Source: Parvularia atlantis (Eukaryota; Opisthokonta; Rotosphaerida). Taken from it: a DNA stretch of 64,000 bases. The DNA is taken from NCBI GenBank assembly GCA_943704415.1, contig CALSCO010000975.1, forward strand, positions 26,165 through 90,164, in the 5' to 3' direction. Numbering within the stretch: the stretch's first letter is position 1; every line of letters starts with the position of its first letter. Shown here piece after piece: positions 11,001-21,500 of this stretch. The translations under genes and the position numbers were made by a program. The notes below the pieces were generated by a model. The model did no database searches and was not told the DNA's origin. It was given only the letters and a program-made list of their open reading frames with translations.

Positions 11001-11235
11001 TCGTTGCGCCGATCTCGATCCCGGCCACGTCCGTCTCGACGCGGCGACAGGTGACCTGCCGCAACTGCGAGACCAGGTGCGTGCACGCCCGGCCACCGCC
11101 CCCCACCGCCGCCACTGATCGCGCGTCGCGTGTCGCAGCCGCGGCATCGAGGTCATCCCGATCCCGTACGTCTTCCGCTACCTCGTGACGGAGCTGCTCG
11201 CGATGAACATCCGCCTGGTGCTGCGCGTCGAGTGA
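5013..11235 (+). CDS. RPA2: DNA-directed RNA polymerase I second-largest subunit (RPA2/RPA135), intein-containing
   Basis: Catalytic core subunit of RNA polymerase I, which makes the large rRNA precursor in the nucleolus. Start ATG at 5013 (MPTDPLALD), with an intron before [10 protein letters not shown]; an ATG at 5090 is an alternative. Landmarks in order: [60 protein letters not shown] at the intein junction, [53 protein letters not shown], and a C-terminal zinc ribbon (CRLCG and CRNCET). NMYQCQMGKQ rather than the Pol II form TYQSAMGKQ points to Pol I. Subtracting the intein and roughly 25 introns leaves about 1,150 extein residues, the normal size. The intron at 7633-7695 uses a GC donor. 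Confidence 0.96.
8012..8065 (+). other. 54-nt intron abutting the intein N-terminal junction
   Basis: It starts GTGCGGC, contains GCTGACC and ends GCGCAG, so it fits the window's splice consensus. The exon before it ends in the CAG codon of MYQ, and the next base begins the intein's Cys1 codon. Intron and intein therefore occupy the same position in the host gene. Confidence 0.85.
8066..9358 (+). mobile_element. Intein in RPA2 with degenerate LAGLIDADG endonuclease domain
   Basis: 431 codons, in frame and without introns. Block A is [14 protein letters not shown] (residues 1-14), followed by VGDEVLTFN. Block B is [10 protein letters not shown] (T66, H69). The central region has endonuclease-like blocks: [11 protein letters not shown] (154-164), then [15 protein letters not shown] and [11 protein letters not shown] (293-303), and a block-H-like [16 protein letters not shown]. 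Block F is [15 protein letters not shown] (395-409). The C-terminus is SPFFTGN, followed by extein Cys. Splicing should therefore work through Cys1, Asn431 and Cys+1. The usual catalytic acids of the two LAGLIDADG motifs are replaced (GAG, AACG), so homing activity is probably lost. The penultimate residue is Gly instead of His. Inteins are known in second-largest subunits of eukaryotic polymerases; a Pol I case is uncommon. Confidence 0.93.
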
Positions 11236-11289
11236 CGTGCATGCCGCAGTGTGCTTGAACAGGACAAACACGCACATCACCGCACCCGT

Positions 11290-14200
11290 TCACAGCCGCG
11301 CGACCAGGAACGGCTTGAGGTACCTGCGCGCGGGCCAGCGCGTGTCAGGCGTGAACACGATGCGCACGGCTGCGCGCACTTCTCGTAGCCCGGCGGCGTG
11401 TCGCTCTTGTTGATAGGGTTCTTCTGCGCCCACCTGCGACGCGGTCAGTACGCGCGCATGCGCGTTCGCGGCCAAGGCGCGCACTTGTACATCGCGTTGT
11501 ACACGTCGCCGTCGTGCCGGCCGAGCGCGCTGTTGAGCTCAAAGTCGCTGAACGACCACGCGTCGACCAGACCGACGGCGTTGGGGCGGATGGCCGGCAG
11601 GAGCGCAACGGCCTGCTCGCGGACGAGGCGCGCCTGTTGGCGGCTCATGTAGCTGCGGCGCACGCGGTCAGTGCGCGCACGGCAGGGCCGTGTCGGCGCG
11701 GGGCGCACCCGTCCTCCGTAAAGTCGCCGAGCTGCTCTGTCATCGTGCTGAGCGCAAAGAGATCGCGCAGGACGCGCAGCGCGTTCTTCTCCGGGCCGTT
11801 CTGCGCAAGCGGCATGCTCGTCAGCGTGCGCGCAGGTCACGCCAGTCGGTCGCACCGGCAGGCGGTCGACCGCGTCGATAAAGTTGGAGATGAGCAGCAC
11901 ATAGCAGTGCGCCTTGGACGCACGCACGAGGTCGACGAGGCAGTTGTTCCAGGCGACGTCGCCTGCGGGGCCTGCGTGTCAGGCTGCCACCGCAAGAGCG
12001 AGCGCGGCCCGCTCACACCGTCCACACCCGCCTTGATCATCGCGCTGTGGCTATCGTGCACGCGCAGGAGCACGCGCGCGGCGCGGTGCTGGAAGGCGGC
12101 CAGCTGCACCGCCGGGCTGGACAGGTCGGCCACGCTGTGGCCGCCAAAGACTGCGCGCGCGCACGCTTGTCGTCAATGCCGCACGGCGATGCGCTGCAGG
12201 CCCCGCGCACCCTCGCTGTCGACGCGCGTGGCCGCGCCCTCGAGGTAGCGCGCGTTGCCCACGAGCTGCTGGCCCGCCGCCGCGTTCTCGACCGCCTTGA
12301 GCAGGTAGCGGGCCGTCTGCAGCGCGCTGGTGAGCCGACCGCGCCGGCCCGCACACTGTGCGCCCACGCACCTGCAGCGCCATGACCGTGTTCTCGCCCT
12401 CGTACGTGCACGCGGCGACGTAGTCCTGGTACAGCAGCGGCAGGCCCGAAAAGTGGCTGAAGCTGCGGAGCACGTGTCAGCAGCCACAAAGAGGGCGACG
12501 CGGTTGCACGCACCCGTGGCCGCCGCAGCACTTACGGCACACCTCGATGCCGTTGGCCGCGATGTCCGTGACGAGCGCCTTGAGGCCCGCGCTGTCGGAG
12601 GCGTGAGCGGCTTGACATGTCGCGTGCGCGCCTGCTCGCGCACCTGGTCGCGTGGACCTCGGGCAGCGATGCCGTGGCGGCGCCCTTGTCACCCTGGCCC
12701 TGCGTGCGCTGAAAGTCGGCAAAGAGCTGTGCGCGCTTGCCGTCGTCAGCCAGCCGGCAGATAGCGCACGCGCGGGCGCGCCTTCATCATGTACTGGCCG
12801 GTGAACTGCAGGGCGTAGGCGTTGCTGAGCAGCTGCACGGTGTGTGAGTGAGCGCAGCAACATCGTACGATGCGTGTGTGCACACCGTGAACAGCTGGTA
12901 TTGCTGTGTCGTGTAGTCGAGGATCTGCGTCTCGAGCTGGCCCTGGCCGCGTCCGGTCTGGCGGCGCACTGACGCACGCGCGTGTCACGCACGGCTGCGC
13001 GCCGTCCCGCGCGCGCACCGGCAGAGTAGCGCACGGCCACGGTGAGCGCCTTGGCGAGGTTGCTGGCGGCCGAGGCGACGATGGTCGCACTGCGCGCAGG
13101 TGTGAGGGACGCACGCGGGCACAGGCACAGGGGCGCGCTCGCACCGCACAAAGATCATCGTGCCGTACGACGCCTTGTCGCTCGAGCCCTCGCGGCGGAC
13201 GTAGCGGCCGTCGGGCGTGACCTGGGCGTGGCGCGCGAGCATGTGCGAGAGCGGGATACGGACGTAGTCTGCTCCGGTGCGCGCGCGGTGTTGTGGGCGC
13301 GCGCGTGCACAGCGGCGGCAGCACACCCTTACCAAAGCGCAGGTAGCCGTTGTTGACGCCGTTGAAACCCATCTTGGGGCCGATGTCGCCGACCTCAATG
13401 CCCGGCAGCACCTTGTGTGTCTGCTGTGCCCGTGAGCAGGGACCCGCGGGCGCACGCAGCGTCGGCGCACCGCGAGGTCACGCAGCTGCGTCATGAACGC
13501 GTGCGGGCCAAAGTCCTTGCCGTCGATGAACAGGCGCGCCATCAGCACGACAAAGTTGGTCGTCTTGCCCATGCCGCTGCGCGCCGCGCCGTCAGACGGG
13601 CCACAGTGGCGCGCCGCACAATTGCGCGCACCCGGGCCACCACTTGGCCGCCGTGACCGTGGGCGAGTGGATCACAAACTCCTGCGACGTGCGGTCGTAC
13701 CTGTGCGCGCCGCGTTTAGTCGGCGCTGAGCGGCAGCAACGCACGCTCGCGCACGTTGCCGTCGTCTCGAGGCCGCGCAGGAACGTGCCGTGACCAAGCT
13801 CGGTCTGGGCGTACGTGCCGAGTACGGGGCCGTTCGGGAAGATCTGCGCGCGCGCGGTTCAACGAGGCGCCGCAGCAGACAGCGCAAAGGCGCGCACCTT
13901 GGGCAGCCAGTGCGCGCGCTGCTCGTCCGTGCCCTGGCCGAGGATAGTCGGGAGAAACATGCCGTAGTTGAGGTCGATCGGGCCCGGCGAGCCCGTGAGG
14001 CTGCGGAACATGGCCGCCTCGAGCGGCTTGGTCAGGCCGTGCTGCTCGAGCCGCTCGTGCGCGCGGATGTTGATGCGCATCATGTTCTCAAGCAGCTGCT
14101 CCTGCGACCAGAAGTAGCGGTCGTCCTTGGCAAACTCTGGGTCGTTCGCGGCCAGCTGCACGATCTCGAGCCGGCGCTTGAGCGCGGCCTCGCCGCCGTG

Positions 14201-14420
14201 CACGACCGCGGCGATCTTACGCACGTCAAAGTTGCACTTTTTTTTTTTTGCGTGCTTTGAGCGTGCGGCGGCAGCACGTGCGCGCACGCACCTTGCCGCG
14301 CTCGTTCGCCAGGTCGCGCTTCGGATCCGCCACCGCCGGCAGGATGACCGCGTCCGTCGCGCGCTGCAGCGCCTCCGCACGCGTCCGCGCGCTTTGGTGG
14401 TCGCCGTTCGGCAATGGCAT
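11290..14420 (-). CDS. ACOX: Peroxisomal acyl-CoA oxidase
   Basis: FAD flavoprotein that oxidises acyl-CoA to trans-2-enoyl-CoA and makes H2O2, the first step of peroxisomal beta-oxidation. Seen in order: an N-terminal helical region ([18 protein letters not shown]), [17 protein letters not shown], a substrate/FAD segment ([20 protein letters not shown]), [33 protein letters not shown], then KCCGGHG and [13 protein letters not shown], whose first Glu aligns with the catalytic base. The protein ends [11 protein letters not shown] is an accepted PTS1 peroxisome signal. About 17 introns. The start at MPLPNGDHQ is 4 nt from a CACGTG. Stop lies 54 bp from that of RPA2 (convergent). Confidence 0.93.
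14237..14250. repeat. T homopolymer in an ACOX intron
   Basis: About 13 Ts in a row (A run on the coding strand), near the KCNFDVRK exon of ACOX. Striking in so GC-rich a sequence, but it needs no special explanation. Confidence 0.6.
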
Positions 14421-14657
14421 GGTCACGTGCCGCACGCTATGGTGTCAGAATTCTAGAGCGCTCTGGGCGGCTCTCGATTTCCATCTCATCCCCCTCGCGT
14501 CTTCCCTCGCATCGGCTCCTTTCGCCTGCGCGCGCGCGCGCGCCCCCTGTTGCGCGTCCGCCGCCTGCGGCCCTCCCGCGCCTGCCGGCCGCGATCGATC
14601 GCTCGCCCGCCAGCTGACTCAGCGCGTGCGCTCAGTCGGTTCTCGCACATTCCCGCG
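14421..14657. promoter_or_regulatory. Divergent promoter of ACOX and the LRR gene
   Basis: The widest divergent spacer here (237 bp). CACGTG lies at 14424-14429, directly upstream of the ACOX start. The rest is pyrimidine- and GC-rich with no recognisable TATA box. Confidence 0.5.
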
Positions 14658-16834
14658 ATGGGTGCCTCGTTTGCGAAGGAGCTGAAGGCCTCGTCAAACA
14701 AGACCGAGGTCGATCTGAGCCGCCGCGAGCTGGCGGAGCTGCCGCCCGAGATCGGCGCGCTGCGCTCGTGCGTCAAGCTCAACCTGAGCGAGAACGAGAT
14801 TACGTCGATCCCGCTCGAGATCGGTGCGCGCGCCGCAAGGGGCATCATGCGCGCAACCTTGCCGACACGAGCGTGGACACAGCCCAGCTGCGCAACCTGC
14901 AGATCCTCAACATGGCCAAAAACAGCCTCTCGGGCTTCCCCGTGGATGTGTGCAAGCTGCCGGCGCTGACGCACCTCTACGCCAGTGCGCGCGCAACACG
15001 CACCCGCCGGCGCCCGGCGCTCACGTCAACACGCGCGTGCTTACAGGCAACAACCGCTTCTTCTTCGCAGGCATCACGCCCGAGATCGGCCGTCTCACGT
15101 CGCTCATCCGCCTCGACCTGAGCGGCAACCAGCTCGAGTGCGTGCTCGTGGGCCGCGCGTGCGCGTAGGGGACTGAGGAACCGGCGCGCGACTCAGGGAC
15201 CTGCCGAAGGAGTTTGGCCAGCTGCAGAACCTCAAGCACCTCGACCTGCGCAGCAACGAGTTCCGCGTGCGTCCAGCACCCCTCACGCACGCGCGGCCAG
15301 GCGCACTTCAACGTCGTCGCCCGGCAGGTCGTCCCCGACGCCGTGTTCCAGCTCAAGGGCCTCGAGATCCTCAACCTTGACCAGAACAAGATCAAGTTCC
15401 TGGACGAGGCGATCGGCCACATGACGGCGCTGCGCGTGCGTGGCCGTGCGCGCGTGCGCAGCCGCTGACCGGCGCACGCGCGCATGCAGGAGCTCAACCT
15501 GTCGACCAACCAGCTCACGTTCATCCCCGCCGAGGTCGGCAAGCTGTCGCGCATGAACAAGCTCCTGCTGGCCAATAACAAGCTGCAAAAGCTGCCGGAC
15601 GACCGTGCGTGCACAGCGCGCCGCACGGCCTGCATGACCGGGCGCCCCGCGCACAGTCGACAGCATGAAGCAGCTCGAGGAGCTGGACCTGTCGGACAAC
15701 AAGAACTTCAACGAGATCCCTTCGTCCTTTGCCGAGCTCAAGATCCTCAAGCGCGTCAACCTCTCCAACACGGCGCTGCAGGTGCCGCGTGGGCCCAGGG
15801 AACCGCACACACGCTCACGCGCACACCATGTGCGCGCGCAGGGGCTGCCGTACGAACTGCAGTACTGGACCGTGCTCACGGACCTGACGAGCCGCGACAA
15901 CACGCAGATCGAGTCCATCCCTCGTGCGTGCCGGCGGGCGGCCGGGCTCGGCGGCTGACGCGTGGGCTGTGCGCAGCGGCGATCGGCAAGCTCAAGCAGC
16001 TCGTCCGCCTCGACTTCAACACGTGTTCGGTCAAGGCGCTGCCGGACGAGATCGGCAACCTGCGCAGGTGGGCCACCAACGCGCGTGTCGTGCCTGTGCT
16101 CACGCCGCGAGCGACAGCATGCAGGTGTTTGACATGCGCAAGAACAAGCTCGTCTCGCTCTCCTTCCCCGAGTCGGTCCGCTCGTGGGCCGCCGTGACCA
16201 AGATCTACCTGAGGTGCGCCGCCGCAGCGACAGCCGGCGACCGCGCACGCGTCTCACCGTGCCGCGTGCAGCCACAACGAACTCGAGACGATCCCGGACC
16301 CGCTGCTCAACCTGCGCACGATCGTCGAGCTCGACCTGTCGTACAACCAGATGTACGTGCTCAACGACGACATTGGCAACCTGGTCAACCTCGAGAAGCT
16401 CTACCTCAACTACAACAAGCTCGAGACCGTGCCCAAGTCGCTCGGGTGCGCACCCTGCACGCCGCATGGGTTGCCGTCTGACGCGATCGCGCAGCACGCT
16501 CAAGCGGCTCAAGACGCTCGAGCTGCGCCAGAACGCTATCGCCACCCTCCCGCACGAGCTGGGTGAGCTTGTGTCGCTCGAGAAGCTCGACATCTCGCAC
16601 AACAAGCTGACGGAGCTGCCCGTCGAGATTGGCCTGCTGGTCAAGCTGACGGTGCGCCCTGCGCGTGCGCCCCGCTCCGCCGCTCCGCCGCCTCACCATG
16701 CGCGCGCGCAGAACTTTGACGTGAAGGAAAACGTGCTGGCGGTGCCGCCGCAGCCCGTGATCAACAAGGGCACGGCCGCCATGCTCGAGTACCTGCGCGA
16801 GCGCATGCAGAAGGACGCGGGGAAGAAGAAGTAG
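14658..16834 (+). CDS. Leucine-rich-repeat protein (Shoc2/LrrA-like)
   Basis: The start MGASFAKELKASSNKTEVDL leads straight into LRRs. Repeats of the form LxxLxLSxNxLxxIPxEI run through the whole protein, for example LPPEIGALRSCVKLNLSENE, LTSLIRLDLSGNQLE, LEILNLDQNKIKFLDEAIGH, LEELDLSDNKNFNEIPSSFA and LEKLDISHNKLTELPVEIGL. It ends with a short capping tail (FDVKENVLAVPPQPVINKGT) and KDAGKKK. There is no kinase, GTPase or other catalytic domain, so it probably acts as a scaffold like Shoc2 or Dictyostelium LrrA, which bind Ras pathway proteins; the partner is unknown. At least ten introns separate the repeats. Confidence 0.82.
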
Positions 16835-16869
16835 CCGTGCACACCTTGTCGCCGCAAAGTTTCCAATCG

Positions 16870-18546
16870 TCACAAAGCAGCGAGGAGCTGCGCGCCCAGC
16901 GGCCGCCTCAGGAACCCGGCAAAGTCGCTGTCGCGCGTGAGCTCGTCGACGGCGCGGCGCACGGCGTCGGCGTCGCGCGCGGCGGCCCGGGGCGGTGCGA
17001 CGACGTCGAGCCACGCGATGAGCTGCTCGCGGCACGCCGCGTCCTGCGCGGAACGTCAGCGCTGGCACGCACACGCACGCAACGGCACGGTGCGGCACCT
17101 GGCTCAGCAGCGCCAGCACGCTCGCCGCATTGTAGAACGTGTCGGCGTCGCGGAAGGGCTTGAACGGGATCGACATCGACCGCTTGTACCACCCGAGCGC
17201 GGTCTCGAGCGCGCGCGGCTGCCCGCTCTCGGGCACGGCATCGGACGGCGCGCACCGGTACAGCGCGGCCCAGACGTCGCCGATCTTGGACATGATGTCC
17301 GGGTTGGTGTTCTCGAGCTCGAGCGCGGTCGAGAGGTCGCGGTACGCGCGCGAGAGCAGCTCGACAGGCGCCGAGAGGGACACCTCCGGGCCCGGCACGT
17401 CCAGCAGCATCAGCGCGTGGTCGTACAGCACGTCCGCGCGCAGGCACAGGCCCTCGACCGGGTTGACGCCCTCGTTCGTCAGCGCGTCGCCCACGAGGGC
17501 CACAGCGCGATCGGGCAGCATGCTCGGCACGGCGACGACTGCGAGCACGGTCAGACAGCGCGCGGCGGCAGCGGGCTGCGCACACGCACGTGTACGTTCG
17601 TCCTGCGGCACGCTGGCCCATCGGTGCTCGGCCTCGCTCTGCAGCGCCGCGGCCCACGCCAGCTGAATGGCCGGGTGCAACCGGTGCGCATCCAGCTGCA
17701 TCGCGTGGTCGAACACGCCCGCCGCTCGTCCAAACAGCGCCACGTCCGGCACAAACACGGCCGTGCGCACGAGCACGTCGCCGAGCGCGATCGCTGCCTC
17801 GACCTGGTCGCCGAGCCGCGCGGCCGCGGCGTCCTCGCCGTCGCCGTCGCCGTCGCTGTCGCTGTCGATGGCAAACGGGAGGGTGGCGAGCGTGCGCAGC
17901 GTGCGCTCGAGCGTGTCGATGGCTGCGTGTGCGCGCGTTGGCCACTGGCGGAGACGACATGCACGCGCGCGTACGCGCACCGTAGCGGTAGCCGGCGAGC
18001 GCGGCTTCGCGCTGCTGCAGGTCGCGGTGGACGTCACCGGCCTTTCCGCCGATCAGCCCAAGGTTGTACAGCGCATCGGTGTTGTCCGGGTCGGCGCCGA
18101 CGACCTGCTCGTACCGCGCGCGCGCCTCGTTCAAGTGCTGCAGGCACGTGCGCGCGTCGTCGACCTGCTCGGCCATGTGCCACTGGCATCGCCCGCTGCG
18201 CCCGCTGCCCCAGTCAACCAACGCGCATCAATCGCGTCGGATGGGCGCACCTCCCCTCGAGCGCCTCGTGCTGCAACGCGCGCAGCTCCGCGCCCTCGCC
18301 CACGAGCGCGAGCACGGCCGTGTACTTGTCGTACGCGCTGCGCAGGCTCTGCAGGCCCTCGGCCCCGCCGTAGCGCTCGGCTGCGCGCCGCGATCGTTCG
18401 CTCAGGCACGCGATCCGCAAACACTGATCCGCACGCCCCGCACCGCGCGCCTCGCTCGCCCCGGCCTCGTCCACCAGCCGCCGCGCCACCTCGAGTGCCG
18501 AGCGCGGCGCGCCGGCACGTGACGCGGCGCCGCCACGCTTCGGCAT
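16870..18546 (-). CDS. Tetratricopeptide-repeat protein of unknown function
   Basis: Starts MPKRGGAASRAGAPRSALEV; ends FLRRPLGAQLLAAL after an intron just 3' of YNAASVLALLSQ. TPR-like helix pairs are visible: ARYEQVVGADPDNTDALYNL, LGDQVEAAIALGDVLVRTAV, LHPAIQLAWAAALQSEAEHR, YRDLSTALELENTNPDIMSK and ALGWYKRSMSIPFKPFRDAD. The acidic stretch SDSDGDGDGED sits mid-protein. I do not recognise an orthologous family; TPRs usually bind partner proteins. About four introns. The start is 26 bp from DNAJC13 and the stop is 35 bp from the LRR gene. Confidence 0.7.
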
Positions 18547-18572
18547 TTGGCTAGGCCCACGCGACAGGCAAG
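18547..18572. promoter_or_regulatory. 26-bp spacer between divergent start codons (TPR gene / DNAJC13)
   Basis: Nothing recognisable fits in 26 bp. A CACGTG at 18590-18595 lies at the start of the first DNAJC13 intron. Confidence 0.5.
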
Positions 18573-21500
18573 ATGGCCACGTCGAAGGGCACGTGACCGT
18601 TGGGTCGAGCTACGCGCTAACGGCACACGCGCCACGCGCGCGCCCCGCCAGGCCCGCCCGACGCGCCGGCGTCGCCGCGGGCGCCCACGTTCGTCGCGCG
18701 GTTTCAGACGACCAAGCACTCGTGGAAGGGCAAGTACAAGCGCATCCTGTCGATCGGCGACGACCGGTGCGGGTGTGTTTCGCAGGCGCTAGGGCGCTGA
18801 CGGCGGCCGGGCGCGCGGCGGCGCAGCGTTGTGACGGTCAACCCGGGCACGTGGGAGATCACCAACACGTGGGCGTACAGCGAGGAGTTTGTCGACATTG
18901 CGCCCTCGCCCAAGGGCCCGCTCGAGTTCACAATCACCCTGCGCAAGAAGAACAGCACCAAGACTGAGACGCTCACGTTCTCGGCCGTGCACCGCGCCGA
19001 GCTGCTCACGTTCGTGCAGGTGCGCGCCCGCGCGTGCGTCCCGCATCCGTGGCCCCGCGCTCACACGGCCTTCCGCCGCGCGTGCGCAGAAGTACCGCCC
19101 GTTCTTCGTCACCGACGCCAAGGCGCTCGGCGCGTCGGACGCGTACCCGGCGCGCAAGCTCGGCTGGAACGGCACGACCAAGCCGACGGCGCTCGTGCCC
19201 TCGTTCGCCTCGATCGACCAGGTCGGCCGCGAGGGGCAGGTGATCGCTTCGTACGGGTACAAGGACATCGAGCGCATCGACACGCTCGAGTCGCCCGGCG
19301 GCTTTATCGTGTACTGTGCGTGCACGCCCCGCTCTGCCGCGCATCTCGCACACGCCGACGCCCGCCTGCACGCGCACGCAGACGGCGGCTTTGGGCGCAT
19401 GCACCTGTTCTCGATGGAGAACCGCGACATCTTCCTGCACAAGGCCAAGCAGAACGCGCTCACGCACATCGGCGTCACCCTCGCCACTAGCCACAGCAGC
19501 ATGGGCCGCGACGCGTTCGAGCTGGGCCGCCTGGGCAAGTACAGCAACGACGAGGACATTACGTCGCTGGCCGAGTTCAAGTGCGGCCAGCTGGCCGTGT
19601 CGTGCGATCGTGCTGACGTTGCGCGCAGGGTGCTCAAGGCCACCTTGCGCAGCCCCACACCGGTCATGCGCACGCTCTGCCTGACCGAGACGTGCATCGC
19701 CGAGCGCGACCCGGCGTCGTACGGTGCGGCGCCGTCGGCGCGCGCTCCAGCCCGGGCAGCGTCTGATCGCGCGCGCAGCCATCGTCACCATCCGCTCGCT
19801 CAGCGACGTGTTTGCGCTCGTGCGCTACGCAGACGACGCGCAAAAGTTCGGCATCGAGTACAAGGTGCGCGCAGCGGCGAGCGCGGTGCGCAGGGCCTGA
19901 CTTGCGGCGCACAGTCGGGCGTCATCAGGCGATACACGACGACTGAGCGCGACCCGCTACTGGCCTCGCTGATGGACGGTGTGCGCGCGTCGGGCAATCG
20001 GTGTGCAGGCGCGTTCATGCGCCGTGCACACGCTGCTGACGGCGCGGGGTGTGCGCGCGCAGCGACGTCTGCATCAAGCGCACCGAGACGGGCATCTTTG
20101 ACCGCGTACGTGCGCACAGCTGTTGCGCTGCTGGGCGCCGCGTGACGCGCGCACCTGCTCGCGCACGCACGCAGGTCGGCCCGTGGAACGTACCCGTGGA
20201 GGAGGAGATCCAGCTGATGTACCTCAAGTCGGTGGGCTCGCACGACCCGTCGATCGGCATCCCGTTCGACCTCATGGTCTCGCGGTGCGCACGCTGTCCG
20301 TGCGCGGCGCGCAGCTGCGGACTGACGCGCGCACGGGCGCCACAGCTTCAACGTCAACGTGGACTACAGCGGCCTCAACCTCAAGACCGTACTTGACTCG
20401 AAGGAGCTCGAGCTCGTGCACAGCGCAATCAACGGTGCGCCTCTGCTCTTTCATGGTGCGCCACGCACTCTCACACCCATGTGCGCGCAGCCGTGCTCTC
20501 GATCGGGCAGCCCACGTTTGAGTCCAGCCCCGCCGCGGCCGCTGAGCAATTTGAGTGCCTGCGGCGTCTGTTTGCGTCCAAGGCACGCAGCCGCTACCGA
20601 CGTGCGCTTGGCTGCTGACGCGCCGCGAGCGCAGGTCGGCTTCGAGGCGTTCACGTCGCTTGAGGGGTGTCGCGCCAAGCTCGGCAAGCGCATCGTCCAG
20701 TCGCTGAAGATGAACGACGACGGTACGGGCTCAGGGCCGCGCCTGTGCACACTGACAGCGCTCGTGCACGCGCGCGCACAGGCGTGATCTACGCAGCTGT
20801 CGACACGCTGTGCACGCTCATGCAGCCCATGCACGACTACTACGACCTCGCGCAGGAGCAGATGAACAAAAAGTCGCTGCTCGCGTCAAAGGCGTTCCTC
20901 AACGGGTGCACGGCGCTGCGGCTTTGAGTGTATCGCGGTGGCTGACAGCAGTGCGCGCGGCCAGGCTCATGCAGCTCCTGGGGCAGCACGCGCAGCAGGG
21001 CACGGGCGCGATCATCATCGCGGGGCTGCTCGACTTCCTCACGTTTGCACTGTGCGAGCCCTACAGCCAGACGACCGACGGCGAGCAGTTTGACATGCTG
21101 CTGGTGTGCTGCGCGCGCGTGGCCATGTCGTGCACAGGGGTGCTTAAAGGTGCCGACGCCGCGGCAGAACATGGTCGCCGACCTCAACCGCAAGTTCTTC
21201 AAGCTGTTCCAGCACCCGTCCATGGCGATCGTCAAGGGCGCGGGCCTGCTCATGCGCACGCTAATCGAGGAGGGCTCGGAGGAGGTGATGCAGCGGATGC
21301 AGGTTCGCGCGTGCTGCTCGCGACATGGCGCGGTGCACGCACCGACGGCTCGCGGCCCACGCGCAGAGCATGGCGCTGAGCGAGGGCGCGATCCTCAAGC
21401 ATCTGTCCACGGCCATCTTCACGCAGTCGACCGACAATCGCATGCTGACGCATCGCGAGCTGTCGCGGCAGCTGGTGCGGCGTGTGTGCACGAGGTGCTG

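Noticed and set aside
18593-18594. GT donor for the first DNAJC13 intron
   Set aside because: It leaves phase 2, but the next exon ([17 protein letters not shown]) needs phase 1. Only the GC donor at 18589 preserves the frame.
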